Shown here piece after piece: positions 54,852-64,000 of a stretch of DNA of 64,000 nucleotides. The stretch spans positions 496,001-560,000 of the forward strand of contig NZ_VJYB01000001.1 in assembly GCF_030400225.1 (NCBI RefSeq), given 5' to 3'. The notes beneath the pieces were generated by a model. The model was not told the origin of the DNA. It saw nothing but the letters and a program-made list of their open reading frames with translations, and ran no database searches. The position numbers were made by a program, and so were the translations under genes. The DNA is from Lactobacillus sp. UCMA15818. GTDB lineage: Bacteria; Bacillota; Bacilli; Lactobacillales; Lactobacillaceae. How positions within the stretch are numbered: position 1 is the first letter of the stretch; each line of letters opens with the position of its first letter.

Positions 54852-56252
54852 TTATTTTATTAATTCATAAATTGCTTCGGCGTATATTGCAGCTGCTTTT
54901 AATATATCCTCAATCAGCATATACTCATTTGCCTGATGCATTGTGTCTGGCGTTCCTGGGAACATTGCACCAAATGCAACTCCTCGTTTCATTAAGCGCC
55001 CGTAAGTACCACCGCCAACAACCATTCCGTAACCCTTATTACCTGTCTGACGTTCATAAACACCCAACAAAGTCTTAACTAATGGATCCTCAATTGAGAC
55101 ATAATGTGGTTCTTGTAATTTACCAGTCGTGTTAACCTGTGCGTTCACCTTTGTCGCGACTTTAGCCAGTGCTTCTTCAATTTGACTTGCACCAATTCCT
55201 TTTGGAAAACGAAAGTTTAACGTCACACGTCCACCTTGCGCAGCTGCAAAATTAAAAATTCCAGCATTCATTGTTAAATCACCCATGGTTTTATCAGAAA
55301 AATGTAGTCCAAAATTATCCACTCGTGAATCTTCATGTAGATAGTCAGCCGCAAAATCAATAAATTGTTCAGCACCTGATCCTAATTCGATCTGTTTTAA
55401 AAATAGTGCTAGATATGTTCCCGCATTTTCACCATTTTTTGGTTCTTGGGCATGTGCTGCCCTACCAATAACTGATATTTCAATTCTTTCATTTTGTTCT
55501 AACGCTTCAACTTCAATTGGCTTATCGTCCGCAAATTCAGTAAGTAATTCTTTAATTTCTTTTAGTTCAATTCCACTGATGTGTGCAATCGCATCACGTG
55601 GCACCATATTTTCACGTAACCCTGCAGAAAAATCCAAAAGTTTTGCCCCTGCACCATTTCCACCTTGAAAATCAACATTAAAGCTAACATTTCCTTTCTC
55701 ACCATTAATCAAAGGAAAGAAAGCATCCGGCGAAAATCCGAAATCTGGAAGCGGCATTTTCTCAAAGTAATGCGTCATACATCTCCAGCCGCTTTCTTCG
55801 TCCGTCCCAATAATCATGCGAACTTTTTTACTTGTTGGTAATCCTAATTCCTTGATAAGCTTCAAACCATAATACGCGGCCATCCCTGGTCCCTTATCAT
55901 CTGAAGAACCTCGTGCAAATAATTTTCCATCCTTAATTATGGGCTCAAAGGGGTCAGTATCCCACCCTTTTCCAGCTGGCATCACATCAACATGAGCAAG
56001 AATTCCCATAGTCTCAATACCGGTACCATATTCAAGGTGTCCTGCAATTCCGTCCACATTAAGTACTGCAAAACCATCACGTTTTCCAATTTCTAAAAAC
56101 TTGTCTAGCGCTGCGCGTGGCCCAGGACCAAAGGGGGCATTTTTTGACCCCAGTTTCTCATTTCTCACACTCTCAATTTTTAGCATTTCGGTTAAGTCTG
56201 CTAATAATGCATCTTTTCTTTGACTGATTTCTTTTTGCCATTCAATCTGCAT
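54852..56252 (-). CDS. pepV: Dipeptidase PepV
   Basis: Zn-dependent M20 dipeptidase of lactic acid bacteria, 466 residues. Metal ligands occur in LAHVDVMP, SSDDKGP, TDEESGW and the late HQANEY. It releases amino acids from dipeptides in the cytoplasm. The start has GGAGGAG. Divergent from nnrD. Confidence 0.96.
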   Translation of the reverse strand: MQIEWQKEISQRKDALLADLTEMLKIESVRNEKLGSKNAPFGPGPRAALDKFLEIGKRDGFAVLNVDGIAGHLEYGTGIETMGILAHVDVMPAGKGWDTDPFEPIIKDGKLFARGSSDDKGPGMAAYYGLKLIKELGLPTSKKVRMIIGTDEESGWRCMTHYFEKMPLPDFGFSPDAFFPLINGEKGNVSFNVDFQGGNGAGAKLLDFSAGLRENMVPRDAIAHISGIELKEIKELLTEFADDKPIEVEALEQNERIEISVIGRAAHAQEPKNGENAGTYLALFLKQIELGSGAEQFIDFAADYLHEDSRVDNFGLHFSDKTMGDLTMNAGIFNFAAAQGGRVTLNFRFPKGIGASQIEEALAKVATKVNAQVNTTGKLQEPHYVSIEDPLVKTLLGVYERQTGNKGYGMVVGGGTYGRLMKRGVAFGAMFPGTPDTMHQANEYMLIEDILKAAAIYAEAIYELIK

Positions 56253-56385
56253 GCTTCTCCTCCTTAATACGTGTCATACAATAATATTATCACATGATAT
56301 CCAGATATTATTACTAAATACTGCAAACAAAAAAAAGATTTGCTGTATAATAAGAACGAACTTTCTTTTCAAGGAGGATTGGGTT

Positions 56386-57231
56386 ATGCATGTACTTAGT
56401 AAAAATATTTTAAATCAGATTATTACTACTAGACCAGTTAAAAGCCATAAAGGTAATTATGGTCGTGTGTTAACGGTTGGCGGCAACAGCCAATTTGGTG
56501 GTGCAATAATCATGGCAACTTCAGCAATTATTCACAGCGGTGCTGGGCTGGCAACTTGTGCTACTTCGCTTGATAACTTAACAGCACTTCACACTATTGT
56601 TCCAGAAGCAATGTTCATTCCCTTCGATTCTGAATACAAACTAATTGATGCATTGACAAATTCAGATGTGATTCTTGTTGGACCTGGTCTTGGAACCAAT
56701 GAAAATTCACTGAAAATTTTACAAACTGTCTTGCAACATATGACACTTCAACAAAAGTTAATTATTGATGGGTCTGCAATTACAATGATTGCCGATCATC
56801 ATGAATTTCTGCCCCTTCTTAAAGAATTGCATCCGATTCTTACACCACATCAAATGGAGTGGCAACGTTTAAGTGGAATTAAGATTTCTGAGCAGGATGA
56901 TATCAAAAATACGCTGTATCAGCAGCAATTACAGGCTACCGTTGTTCTAAAAAAATATCATACAACAATCTATCATAGAGATGGGTCTATTTCACAACTG
57001 GCAATTGGTGGACCGTATATGGCAACTGGTGGTATGGGTGATACACTTGCAGGTATAATTGCAGGTTTTCTTGCACAATTCAAATTTAAAAATTATGAAT
57101 ATGTTGTTGATGCCGCGCTTTATGCTCACAGCGCAATTGCTGATGAAATTAGTACAACAAAATATGTTGTTTTGCCCACCGATATTATTGCAGAAATTCA
57201 ATCATTTATGAAACGTTGGGCTGTCTCGTAA
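56386..57231 (+). CDS. nnrD: ADP-dependent NAD(P)H-hydrate dehydratase
   Basis: Repairs hydrated NAD(P)H. 281 residues of the YjeF C-terminal (carbohydrate-kinase) domain with GGNSQFGGA and the ATP/Mg motif GGMGDTLAGIIAG. No epimerase domain is fused. The ATG at 56386 follows AAGGAGG; the first 45 codons of the open frame are non-coding leader. Convergent with rsuA. Confidence 0.94.
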   Translation: MHVLSKNILNQIITTRPVKSHKGNYGRVLTVGGNSQFGGAIIMATSAIIHSGAGLATCATSLDNLTALHTIVPEAMFIPFDSEYKLIDALTNSDVILVGPGLGTNENSLKILQTVLQHMTLQQKLIIDGSAITMIADHHEFLPLLKELHPILTPHQMEWQRLSGIKISEQDDIKNTLYQQQLQATVVLKKYHTTIYHRDGSISQLAIGGPYMATGGMGDTLAGIIAGFLAQFKFKNYEYVVDAALYAHSAIADEISTTKYVVLPTDIIAEIQSFMKRWAVS

Positions 57232-57292
57232 TAAATAAAAGCGGTAAAGGACTGCATGACTAATTTGTTTTGGACTATACAAGAAAGAAAAT

Positions 57293-57329
57293 GGGGACTG
57301 AATCAAAATTTAACTTTTGACCCAGCCCC
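57293..57329. terminator. Shared-family bidirectional terminator between nnrD and rsuA
   Basis: GGGGACTGAATCAAAA and TTTTGACCCAGCCCC pair around a 6-base loop. It serves two convergent genes. Unlike the other copies it has no palindromic element beside it. Confidence 0.8.
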
Positions 57330-57347
57330 CACTTTATTTTAGCAAAA

Positions 57348-58070
57348 TTAATTAATATTCCTAATTAAGCAACTCAATTCATCAGGTGTCAATTCACGAT
57401 ATTCCCCAAGTTTAAGCCCTTCATCAAGTTTTAAGCCACCCATTTGAACCCTTTTTAATTCTTGGACCCTCATTGAAACCGCTCCAAACATCCGCTTAAT
57501 TTGATGATACTTACCTTCAACAATACTTATTTCTATTTTCGTTTCATTTTTCTGCCTATTAATAGCTAAAATTTTTAATAGCGCAGGTTTTGTCGTTTCA
57601 CCATTTTTTAATGTAATTCCACTGGCAAAGGTTTGAACAATTTCCTCTGTAACCTCACCAGCAATCAAAGCGCGATAAACTTTAGTGACATGCTTTCTAG
57701 GTGCTAACAATTTGTGCCCCAACATACCATCATTTGTCAAAAACAATAACCCAGTTGTATCTTTATCTAACCTTCCTACTGGAAACAAACCTTTTTGATT
57801 TACCTTTGCAATCAAATCTATAACTGTTTTCTCAAGAACATCACTAGTCGCCGAAACTACATTCTTAGGTTTATTCATCATATAATATCTATATTCTTGA
57901 TATATTACTGTTATCCCGTTTAATTGGACAACATCAAAATTCAAATCAACTTGATGTTTTGTTTGCTTAACAATCTTTTGGTTTACACTAACTAAACCAT
58001 CTTTGATAGGTATTTTTGCCTGCGAACGTGTCAATCCTTTCGAGTCAGCAATAAATTTATCAAGTCTCAT
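57348..58070 (-). CDS. rsuA: 16S rRNA pseudouridine synthase RsuA
   Basis: Makes a pseudouridine in 16S rRNA. 240 residues: N-terminal S4 domain (MRLDKFIADSKGLTRSQAK), then the RsuA/RluB catalytic domain with Asp in GRLDKDTTGLL. It follows ytgP by 11 bases, the same pair as Bacillus ytgP-ytzG. Confidence 0.94.
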   Translation of the reverse strand: MRLDKFIADSKGLTRSQAKIPIKDGLVSVNQKIVKQTKHQVDLNFDVVQLNGITVIYQEYRYYMMNKPKNVVSATSDVLEKTVIDLIAKVNQKGLFPVGRLDKDTTGLLFLTNDGMLGHKLLAPRKHVTKVYRALIAGEVTEEIVQTFASGITLKNGETTKPALLKILAINRQKNETKIEISIVEGKYHQIKRMFGAVSMRVQELKRVQMGGLKLDEGLKLGEYRELTPDELSCLIRNIN

Positions 58071-58081
58071 CTTTTACTTCC

Positions 58082-59758
58082 TCACTTTATTCTCAACTTT
58101 GATCTTAGTACAGCAGCCCGATTTCCTACTATCTTATCAGCTACCCTTGTTTTCAATGATAAATATACGTAGGTCAATCCACCAGCTAAGACAGCAACAA
58201 TTAACACTACAAAGGCAGTTATTCGGTATTGTAGATTCAAGAAAAGATCACTTAGCTGAATTACACCTAATGCCACAACAAACACTATTAATGAGAAAAG
58301 CAGTAATTGATTAAATCTTCCAATAACTTTACCTAGATTAACTTGCAGATTGTAATAAAAATATCTAAGCATCAGACAACTTGAAACTGTCATCCCTATT
58401 CCCGTTGCCATCAGCGGTCCAAACGGATGAAAAAGTAATATCAGTGGAACTTGCAATACTAGCTTAATTACTAATCCAATTAAGAAGAATTTAATTGCCT
58501 GCATATTCTGGTAAACACCTTGTAGTAACGAGGCTAAGACCATAAACAAACCAATTGGTAGTGCAACATATGCAGAGAAACTTAAGACATATACCCCAGT
58601 AAAATTATATTGATAAAAAATGATATACAAGGGTTTGGCAACTGCGGCCATTCCTAAAGAACAAGGCAACATCACAAAAAAGAATAGTTCAATTGCATCA
58701 GCTAATTGAGTCGCAGTTTGTTCTCTCTTGTGTTTTGAATATGCTTGTGCAAGCAGTGGAATTGCTGTAGCAGACATTGCAGAAGCCAATGAGATAATAA
58801 TCATTATTAACTTGTTCGAATTACCTGCAAAAATTGTATAGAGATCATTAATCACGGTTACTCTGTAGTCAGTAAAGCGCAACATCACTTGTTTAAAAGT
58901 AAATTGATCAATTAGATTATAAACAGTGGTTGAAACACTGATAACAACAAAAGGAATCGCCTCCAACAATAAAGTCTTAATGACCTGTGTATCAGAAATA
59001 TTCAATTTATTTGCACTCTGTCTAGCTAATGTTGCAAACTCATCTTTCTTCTTAAAATAAAACCATGCTAGAAACAGTAAACCAGCAATTGCACCTATAA
59101 AAGCAGCAAATGTTGATTGAACAACTCCGGAAACATATTTTCCATGAATAACTTTCATAATTATAAAGGTGGTCCCCAGCATATATATAATTCGTGCAAT
59201 TTGTTCTACTAACTGCGACATTGCAGACGGAAACATATCCTGATATCCTTGAAAAAATCCTCTAGTTAAACTCATTGTTGGAATAATTGTCAGTGCAATT
59301 GCAAGTGAACGATACACTGGAATAACATTCTTATCGTTTTGTGACAAAAATGGGGCAACAAACCACATTGCAATAGCAGAGATAATACCCAGCCCCAACA
59401 TTATCAGTAATAATTTCTTGTACAACCGCTGGCCTAAAGCATATTCATTTTGCCCGTTATAATTAGATATTTGCTTGGAGACAGCAGATGGAATACCTGC
59501 AATTGAGATCATTAAAAAAACACTATACACAGTATATCCTTGAGTATATAAGTTATTGGCCGCCAAATTATCTTTCCCAAACCATGCATACCATGGAATG
59601 ATATAAAGCGCTCCTAATATTCTAGAGAAAATACTTCCCATTGTCATCCAGGCAGAGCCACGTAACATTTTTGCCTTTGCAGTTTCATTTTTTTTCTTTA
59701 GAATTTTCTCACTCTCGGTCTTAGAATACCCCGATTCATCAAGTGACCTATTTGCCAT
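58082..59758 (-). CDS. Lipid flippase YtgP (MurJ-like MOP exporter)
   Basis: A 558-residue MVF/MATE-type transporter with about 14 membrane helices, the Firmicute YtgP branch that can flip lipid II in Bacillus. The N-terminus has a Lys/Glu-rich cytoplasmic tail, then GSAWMTMGSIFSRILGALYIIPW. Downstream of the element at 59879; rsuA follows it. Confidence 0.92.
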   Translation of the reverse strand: MANRSLDESGYSKTESEKILKKKNETAKAKMLRGSAWMTMGSIFSRILGALYIIPWYAWFGKDNLAANNLYTQGYTVYSVFLMISIAGIPSAVSKQISNYNGQNEYALGQRLYKKLLLIMLGLGIISAIAMWFVAPFLSQNDKNVIPVYRSLAIALTIIPTMSLTRGFFQGYQDMFPSAMSQLVEQIARIIYMLGTTFIIMKVIHGKYVSGVVQSTFAAFIGAIAGLLFLAWFYFKKKDEFATLARQSANKLNISDTQVIKTLLLEAIPFVVISVSTTVYNLIDQFTFKQVMLRFTDYRVTVINDLYTIFAGNSNKLIMIIISLASAMSATAIPLLAQAYSKHKREQTATQLADAIELFFFVMLPCSLGMAAVAKPLYIIFYQYNFTGVYVLSFSAYVALPIGLFMVLASLLQGVYQNMQAIKFFLIGLVIKLVLQVPLILLFHPFGPLMATGIGMTVSSCLMLRYFYYNLQVNLGKVIGRFNQLLLFSLIVFVVALGVIQLSDLFLNLQYRITAFVVLIVAVLAGGLTYVYLSLKTRVADKIVGNRAAVLRSKLRIK

Positions 59759-59878
59759 GTATTTTCCTACCTTTTCCTAAATCACTCTGTTATTTTATAC
59801 TGATTTTGATAGAGTTGCAATGTTGGTTATAATAATTTAGTAAATATCAACTAACTCAAATATTCCAATAAAAAAGGA

Positions 59879-59989
59879 GTGTACTAGAAAGTCGAGAAAA
59901 TTTAAGTATTAACTCTAAATTACAAACATAATTAGTATTTTGCTATGAGGAATTAGAAGTTAGCCGCAGAGTTTTGACTTATGAAACAC
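59879..59989 (+). repeat. Palindromic element, copy E (111 bp)
   Basis: Ends GTGTACTAGAAAGTC (59879-59893) and GACTTATGAAACAC (59976-59989). The internal TTTAAGTATTAACTC, CAAACATA and TTTGCTATGAGGAATTAGAA match copy B1 closely. It lies after the leuS terminator and before ytgP. Confidence 0.85.
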
Positions 59990-60012
59990 GTTTATCTGGA
60001 ATAAATAAAAAA

Positions 60013-60040
60013 CTGAGTCAAAATTTAACTTTTGACCCAG
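60013..60040 (-). terminator. Shared-family terminator after leuS
   Basis: CTGAGTCAAAA (60013-60023) and TTTTGACCCAG (60030-60040) pair with one mismatch around a 6-base loop, 17 bases past the leuS stop. Confidence 0.75.
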
Positions 60041-60056
60041 CCCCTAATCCTAGTAT

Positions 60057-62471
60057 TTACTTCACAACAATATTTACTAATTTACCAGGAACCACGATTA
60101 CTCGCATTATATCTTTTCCGGCAATTTCTTGTTTTATTTTTTCATCGTCCAATGCTATTTTTTTCAAATCTTCCTTTGAAATCTGTTTTGACACTTTCAA
60201 ATGCTGCCGAACCTTACCGTTTACTTGTAAGACAACTTCAACCGTATCCTCAACTAGTTTATCCTCATCAAACGTTGGCCATTTCTCATATGTGATTGAA
60301 CCAACATGTCCAAACTTTGTCCACAATTCTTCTGCAATATGTGGTGTGATTGGTGAAATCATTTTGACAAAGCCTTCAACATAATTTAATGGAAGTGCCT
60401 CAGCTTTATATGCTTCGTTCACAAAAACCATTAATTGTGAAATTGCAGTATTAAAATGAAGAGCTGCATAATCTTCTGTAACTTTTTTTACAGTCTGGTT
60501 ATAAATAAAATCAAGATTACCATCATTTAATGTTGTAACACGGTCTCTTAAATGACTATTTTCATCAACAATCAATCGCCAAATTCTATTAATAAACTTG
60601 TTTGCACCGTTCAACCCTTCTGTACTCCAAGCAATAGATGCATCTAATGGACCCATGAACATTTCATAAAGTCTTAAGGTATCTGCTCCATACTCAGTAA
60701 CAATATCATCAGGGTTTACAACATTCCCTTTTGACTTCGACATTTTCTCATGGTTATCACCTAATATCATTCCTTGGTTAATTAACTTATGGAACGGTTC
60801 CTTTGTCGGGACTACACCAATATCATACAAGAATTTATGCCAAAAGCGTGCATAGAGTAAGTGTAGTACAGCATGTTCGGCACCACCCACATATAGATCA
60901 ACCGGCAGCCATTTTTTTAATTTAACAGGATCTGCAATTCTCCCTTGATTATGTGGATCAATATAGCGCAAGAAATACCATGAACTTCCTGCCCATTGAG
61001 GCATAGTATTTGTTTCGCGCTTCCCCTTTCGTCCATTCTTATCAACCACATTTATCCATTCATCCAAATTGGCTAAGGGGCTTTCCCCTGTCCCTGATGG
61101 CTTAATATCAGTAGCCTTAGGTAAGCGTAAAGGTAGCTTATCCTCAGGAACAAGCGTTGTTTCCCCGTCTTCCCAATGAATAACAGGAATTGGTTCTCCC
61201 CAGTAACGTTGCCGTGAGAATAACCAATCACGTAAGCGATAATTTACCTTTTTATCTCCAACTTTTTCTTCACGCAACCATTCAATAATTTTAGCAATAG
61301 CTTGTTTCTTATCTAGTCCATTTAAAAAGCCTGAATTTATATGGATTCCATCGCCTGTATATACTTCTTTTGAAACATCTCCACCTTCAATTACAGGTAT
61401 AATCGGCAATTGGAATTTAGAAGCAAATTCATAATCACGATCATCATGCGCTGGAACAACCATGACCGCACCTGTTCCGTACGAAGCCAAAACATAATCA
61501 GCAATCCAAACCTGGATTTTTTCCCCATTTACCGGGTTAATTACGTAAGCACCCGTAAAGACTCCTGTTTTATCCTTTGCCAAATCAGTTCTCTCTAAAT
61601 CAGATTTATGAGCAATTTCTTCGATATAGGCATCAACAGCATCTTTTTGTTCTGGTGTCGTTATTTCTTCGACTATTTCTAATTCTGGAGCCAGCACCAT
61701 CGCAGAAGCACCAAAAATGGTATCTGGTCTAGTTGAGAAAACTTCGATCTTCTTGTCAGTAAATCCTGCAAATTTAAACTTGATACTTGCTCCAATTGAT
61801 CGTCCAATCCAATTACGTTGTTGCTCCTTAATATTTTCTGGCCAGTCAAGATCGTTTAAATCTTCAATCAACCGGTCAGCATACGCTGTGATTCTTAAGA
61901 CCCACTGTCTCATGGGTTTACGAATTACTGGGAATCCTCCACGTTCAGTCTTCCCATCAATTACTTCTTCATTAGCGACTACTGTTCCCAGATCGGGACT
62001 CCAATTAACAGCCACTTCATCTTCATAAGCTAGTCCTTTTTCATACAGCTTTTCAAAAATCCATTGTGTCCATTTGTAATATGAAGGATCTGTAGTATTA
62101 ATTTCGCGTTCCCAATCGTAAGATAGACCCAATGATTTGATTTGCCTTCTGAAATTATTAATATTTTCTTTTGTGAATTCCTTTGGTGAATGTCCTGTAT
62201 TTAATGCATATTGTTCTGCTGGCAGCCCAAAAGCATCCCATCCCATTGGATGAAGAACATTAAATCCTTGCATTCTTTTCATTCTGGCAATGATATCTGT
62301 TGCTGTATACCCTTCAGGATGTCCTACATGCAGTCCCTGTCCAGAAGGATAAGGAAACATATCTAATGCATAATAATTAGGCTTAGATTCATCTTCTGTT
62401 GTCTTAAAGGTCTTATGTTCTTCCCAATAGTGTTGCCATTTTTTTTCAATTTCTTTATGATTATATGTCAA
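60057..62471 (-). CDS. leuS: Leucyl-tRNA synthetase
   Basis: Charges tRNA(Leu). 804 residues, class I: HIGH as HVGH in [13 protein letters not shown], zinc domain, and a CP1 editing domain with intact [10 protein letters not shown] and VPAHDDRD motifs, so proofreading is expected. The TTG at 62471 gives [13 protein letters not shown], the family start; the ATG at 62483 overlaps its own ribosome site. Preceded by a T-box. Confidence 0.96.
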   Translation of the reverse strand: MTYNHKEIEKKWQHYWEEHKTFKTTEDESKPNYYALDMFPYPSGQGLHVGHPEGYTATDIIARMKRMQGFNVLHPMGWDAFGLPAEQYALNTGHSPKEFTKENINNFRRQIKSLGLSYDWEREINTTDPSYYKWTQWIFEKLYEKGLAYEDEVAVNWSPDLGTVVANEEVIDGKTERGGFPVIRKPMRQWVLRITAYADRLIEDLNDLDWPENIKEQQRNWIGRSIGASIKFKFAGFTDKKIEVFSTRPDTIFGASAMVLAPELEIVEEITTPEQKDAVDAYIEEIAHKSDLERTDLAKDKTGVFTGAYVINPVNGEKIQVWIADYVLASYGTGAVMVVPAHDDRDYEFASKFQLPIIPVIEGGDVSKEVYTGDGIHINSGFLNGLDKKQAIAKIIEWLREEKVGDKKVNYRLRDWLFSRQRYWGEPIPVIHWEDGETTLVPEDKLPLRLPKATDIKPSGTGESPLANLDEWINVVDKNGRKGKRETNTMPQWAGSSWYFLRYIDPHNQGRIADPVKLKKWLPVDLYVGGAEHAVLHLLYARFWHKFLYDIGVVPTKEPFHKLINQGMILGDNHEKMSKSKGNVVNPDDIVTEYGADTLRLYEMFMGPLDASIAWSTEGLNGANKFINRIWRLIVDENSHLRDRVTTLNDGNLDFIYNQTVKKVTEDYAALHFNTAISQLMVFVNEAYKAEALPLNYVEGFVKMISPITPHIAEELWTKFGHVGSITYEKWPTFDEDKLVEDTVEVVLQVNGKVRQHLKVSKQISKEDLKKIALDDEKIKQEIAGKDIMRVIVVPGKLVNIVVK

Positions 62472-62510
62472 TTTGAAAACCATCCTTCTTCATTTTTTTA
62501 AAACAAAAAG

Positions 62511-62740
62511 CCCCATACAAACTCAAACAGAGTTCTGTATAGGACGAATGCAATCGCGGTACCACCTATTTTCCGACAACTAAAAATGCCGACACTTAAT
62601 TTCATAACGGAAAATACCGTCCTTGCCTACAAAAAAATAAATTCTATTCAACAAGAAACTCAAAGGCGAGTTCATTATTTATCAAGTATACGTTAACACC
62701 ACCCACGCACTCTCTTAAACAAGAAAAATAACTACTAATC
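62511..62740 (-). ncRNA. T-box riboswitch upstream of leuS (leucine)
   Basis: The T-box sequence AATAGGTGGTACCGCGATTGC lies at about 62550-62570 on the minus strand, followed by a terminator (arms 62511-62524 with 62530-62543) and U-rich tail. The candidate specifier is CTC (62668-62670), a Leu codon. A -10 TATAAT lies at 62753-62758. This fills the 337-base gap between leuS and metK together with the promoter. Confidence 0.9.
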
Positions 62741-62807
62741 CTTTTCAACACAATTATATTTAGTCAAATATAACAAAAAAAAAAATAAAAAGCAAGACAG
62801 ATCTATG

Positions 62808-63998
62808 TCAAATATTTAATTTAGTTTTTAATTCGTCTACTTTATCTGTTTTTTCCCAAGGCAAATCAATATCTGTACGACCAAAGTGACCGTATGCTGC
62901 CGTCTGTTCATAAATTGGACGTTTTAAATTCAGCATTTCAATAATACCTGCAGGCCGTAAGTCAAAAATTTCTCTAATTGCTTTGACAAGAACCTTATCT
63001 TCTACTTTTGAAGTTCCATAAGTATTCACAGATACCGAAACTGGTTGAGCAACACCAATAGCATATGCCAGTTGAACTTCAACTTGTGAAGCAATCTTAG
63101 CTGCTACAATATTTTTTGCAATATATCGTGCCGCATAACTAGCAGAACGGTCAACTTTGGTAGCATCTTTACCTGAAAACGCACCACCACCATGATGAGC
63201 ATATCCACCGTAAGTATCCACAATAATCTTACGGCCGGTCAGACCAGCATCACCTTGGGGGCCACCAATAACAAAGCGGCCAGTAGGATTAACAAAATAT
63301 TTTGTTTCATCATCAAGTAATTCAGCTGGAATAACTGCCTTTATTACTTTCTCAATTATATCTGCTCGAATTGTTTTTAAGTTTACATCTTCAGAATGTT
63401 GTGTTGAAACGACGACTGTGTCAACTCGCACGGGTGTATTTTTTTCATCATACTCCACTGTCACTTGTGCCTTCGCATCTGGCCCCAAGTAATCTAAAGT
63501 TCCGTTTTTACGAATTTCTGCAATTTTGCGCATTAATCGGTGACTTAATGCAATAGGAATCGGCATTAGCTCTGGCGTTTCATCAATAGCATACCCAAAC
63601 ATCATACCTTGGTCACCCGCACCAATCTGATCTAGCGGATCAACATCACCATTTCGTGTTTCTAATGATGAATCAACACCTTGTGCGATATCAGGTGATT
63701 GTTCGTCTATCGCAGTCATAACCGCACAATTGTCACCATCAAAGCCATATTTCCCACCGGTATATCCAATTTTCTTAATAGTTCCACGGACAACCTTCTG
63801 AATATCAATATAAGCATCTGTTGAGACCTCTCCTACAACAACTACTAATCCTGTCGTGACTGTTGTTTCACAAGCAACACGTGAATTTGGATCTTTTTCT
63901 AACAAAGCATCTAAGATCGCATCACTTATCTGATCGGCTATCTTATCAGGATGCCCTTCTGAAACTGATTCTGATGTAAATAAATGTCTTTCTGACAC
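62808..63998 (-). CDS. metK: S-adenosylmethionine synthetase
   Basis: Makes SAM from Met and ATP. 396 residues with ATP loop [13 protein letters not shown] and the GGGAFSGKD signature. The GTG at 63998 gives [15 protein letters not shown]; the upstream leader, where lactic acid bacteria often carry a SAM riboswitch, lies outside the window. Confidence 0.97.
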   Translation of the reverse strand: MSERHLFTSESVSEGHPDKIADQISDAILDALLEKDPNSRVACETTVTTGLVVVVGEVSTDAYIDIQKVVRGTIKKIGYTGGKYGFDGDNCAVMTAIDEQSPDIAQGVDSSLETRNGDVDPLDQIGAGDQGMMFGYAIDETPELMPIPIALSHRLMRKIAEIRKNGTLDYLGPDAKAQVTVEYDEKNTPVRVDTVVVSTQHSEDVNLKTIRADIIEKVIKAVIPAELLDDETKYFVNPTGRFVIGGPQGDAGLTGRKIIVDTYGGYAHHGGGAFSGKDATKVDRSASYAARYIAKNIVAAKIASQVEVQLAYAIGVAQPVSVSVNTYGTSKVEDKVLVKAIREIFDLRPAGIIEMLNLKRPIYEQTAAYGHFGRTDIDLPWEKTDKVDELKTKLNI

Positions 63999-64000
63999 AA

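Noticed and set aside
62776-62800. Terminator-like GACATAGATCTGTC after metK
   Set aside because: The stem is only four pairs around a six-base loop; the A/T-rich tail alone is not enough for a firm call.

Overview
This window is an ordinary housekeeping stretch of a chromosome from a low-GC, Gram-positive lactic acid bacterium. The gene order points to Lactobacillaceae (a lactobacillus in the broad sense); the species cannot be fixed by reading alone. The evidence is low GC with A/T-rich intergenic DNA, strong GGAGG-type ribosome sites, T-box leaders, an infC-rpmI-rplT leader, the dipeptidase PepV, an SBP-permease fusion transporter, and synteny with the Bacillus/Lactobacillus core (recJ-apt, yqeG-yqeH-yhbY-nadD-yqeK-rsfS, polA-mutM-coaE-nrdR-dnaB-dnaI, sftA-ytpR-ytpP-trmB-ytmP-ecsBA-hit-prsA, ytgP-rsuA). 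I see no rRNA, tRNA, CRISPR array, prophage, transposase or defence island.

Layout. 1-15.4 kb: a truncated class B penicillin-binding protein, divergent yfhO, ktrA, apt-recJ-lapA, an SDR coupled to rnz, a small orphan gene, an OatA-type acetyltransferase, obgE and a cation efflux gene. 15.4-24.4 kb: uvrC, a glutamine-type ABC transporter, a 45-residue protein gene, an S66 peptidase, a MazG-like protein, ysxC, yceD-rpmF and tmcAL. 24.4-32.7 kb: the ribosome-assembly/NAD operon yqeG to the yqeM-like methyltransferase, then infC-rpmI-rplT under an L20-type leader, then thrS under a threonine T-box. 32.7-39.7 kb: polA-mutM-coaE-nrdR-dnaB-dnaI (replication and repair). 39.7-50.3 kb: a BI-1 protein coupled to a MaoC-like protein, murC, soluble translocase sftA, ytpR, ytpP, trmB, ytmP and ecsBA. 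50.5-64 kb: hit, a YtxH-like protein, prsA, a hydrolase, usp, small proteins, pepV, nnrD, rsuA, ytgP, leuS under a leucine T-box, and metK.

The most unusual coding observation is thrS. The threonyl-tRNA synthetase keeps its TGS domain, its Zn-binding synthetic site and a full-length editing domain, but every catalytic residue of that editing domain is substituted (HxxxH reads Q73...L77, and the Cys/His pair reads S180...Y184). By sequence it should be unable to clear Ser-tRNA(Thr) in cis. LeuRS in the same window keeps its editing motifs.

The most unusual non-coding observation is a family of roughly 70-111 bp palindromic elements with about 14-bp inverted ends. They lie at gene ends next to a shared terminator hairpin. 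There are five recognisable copies in both orientations, including one place where two copies flank a single terminator. Two further nested palindromes of about 110 bp with different ends lie before obgE and after murC.

Many start codons were moved inside the longest open frame, because the first in-frame start overlaps the ribosome site. Several genes start with TTG or GTG, and infC appears to start with ATC (or ATA).
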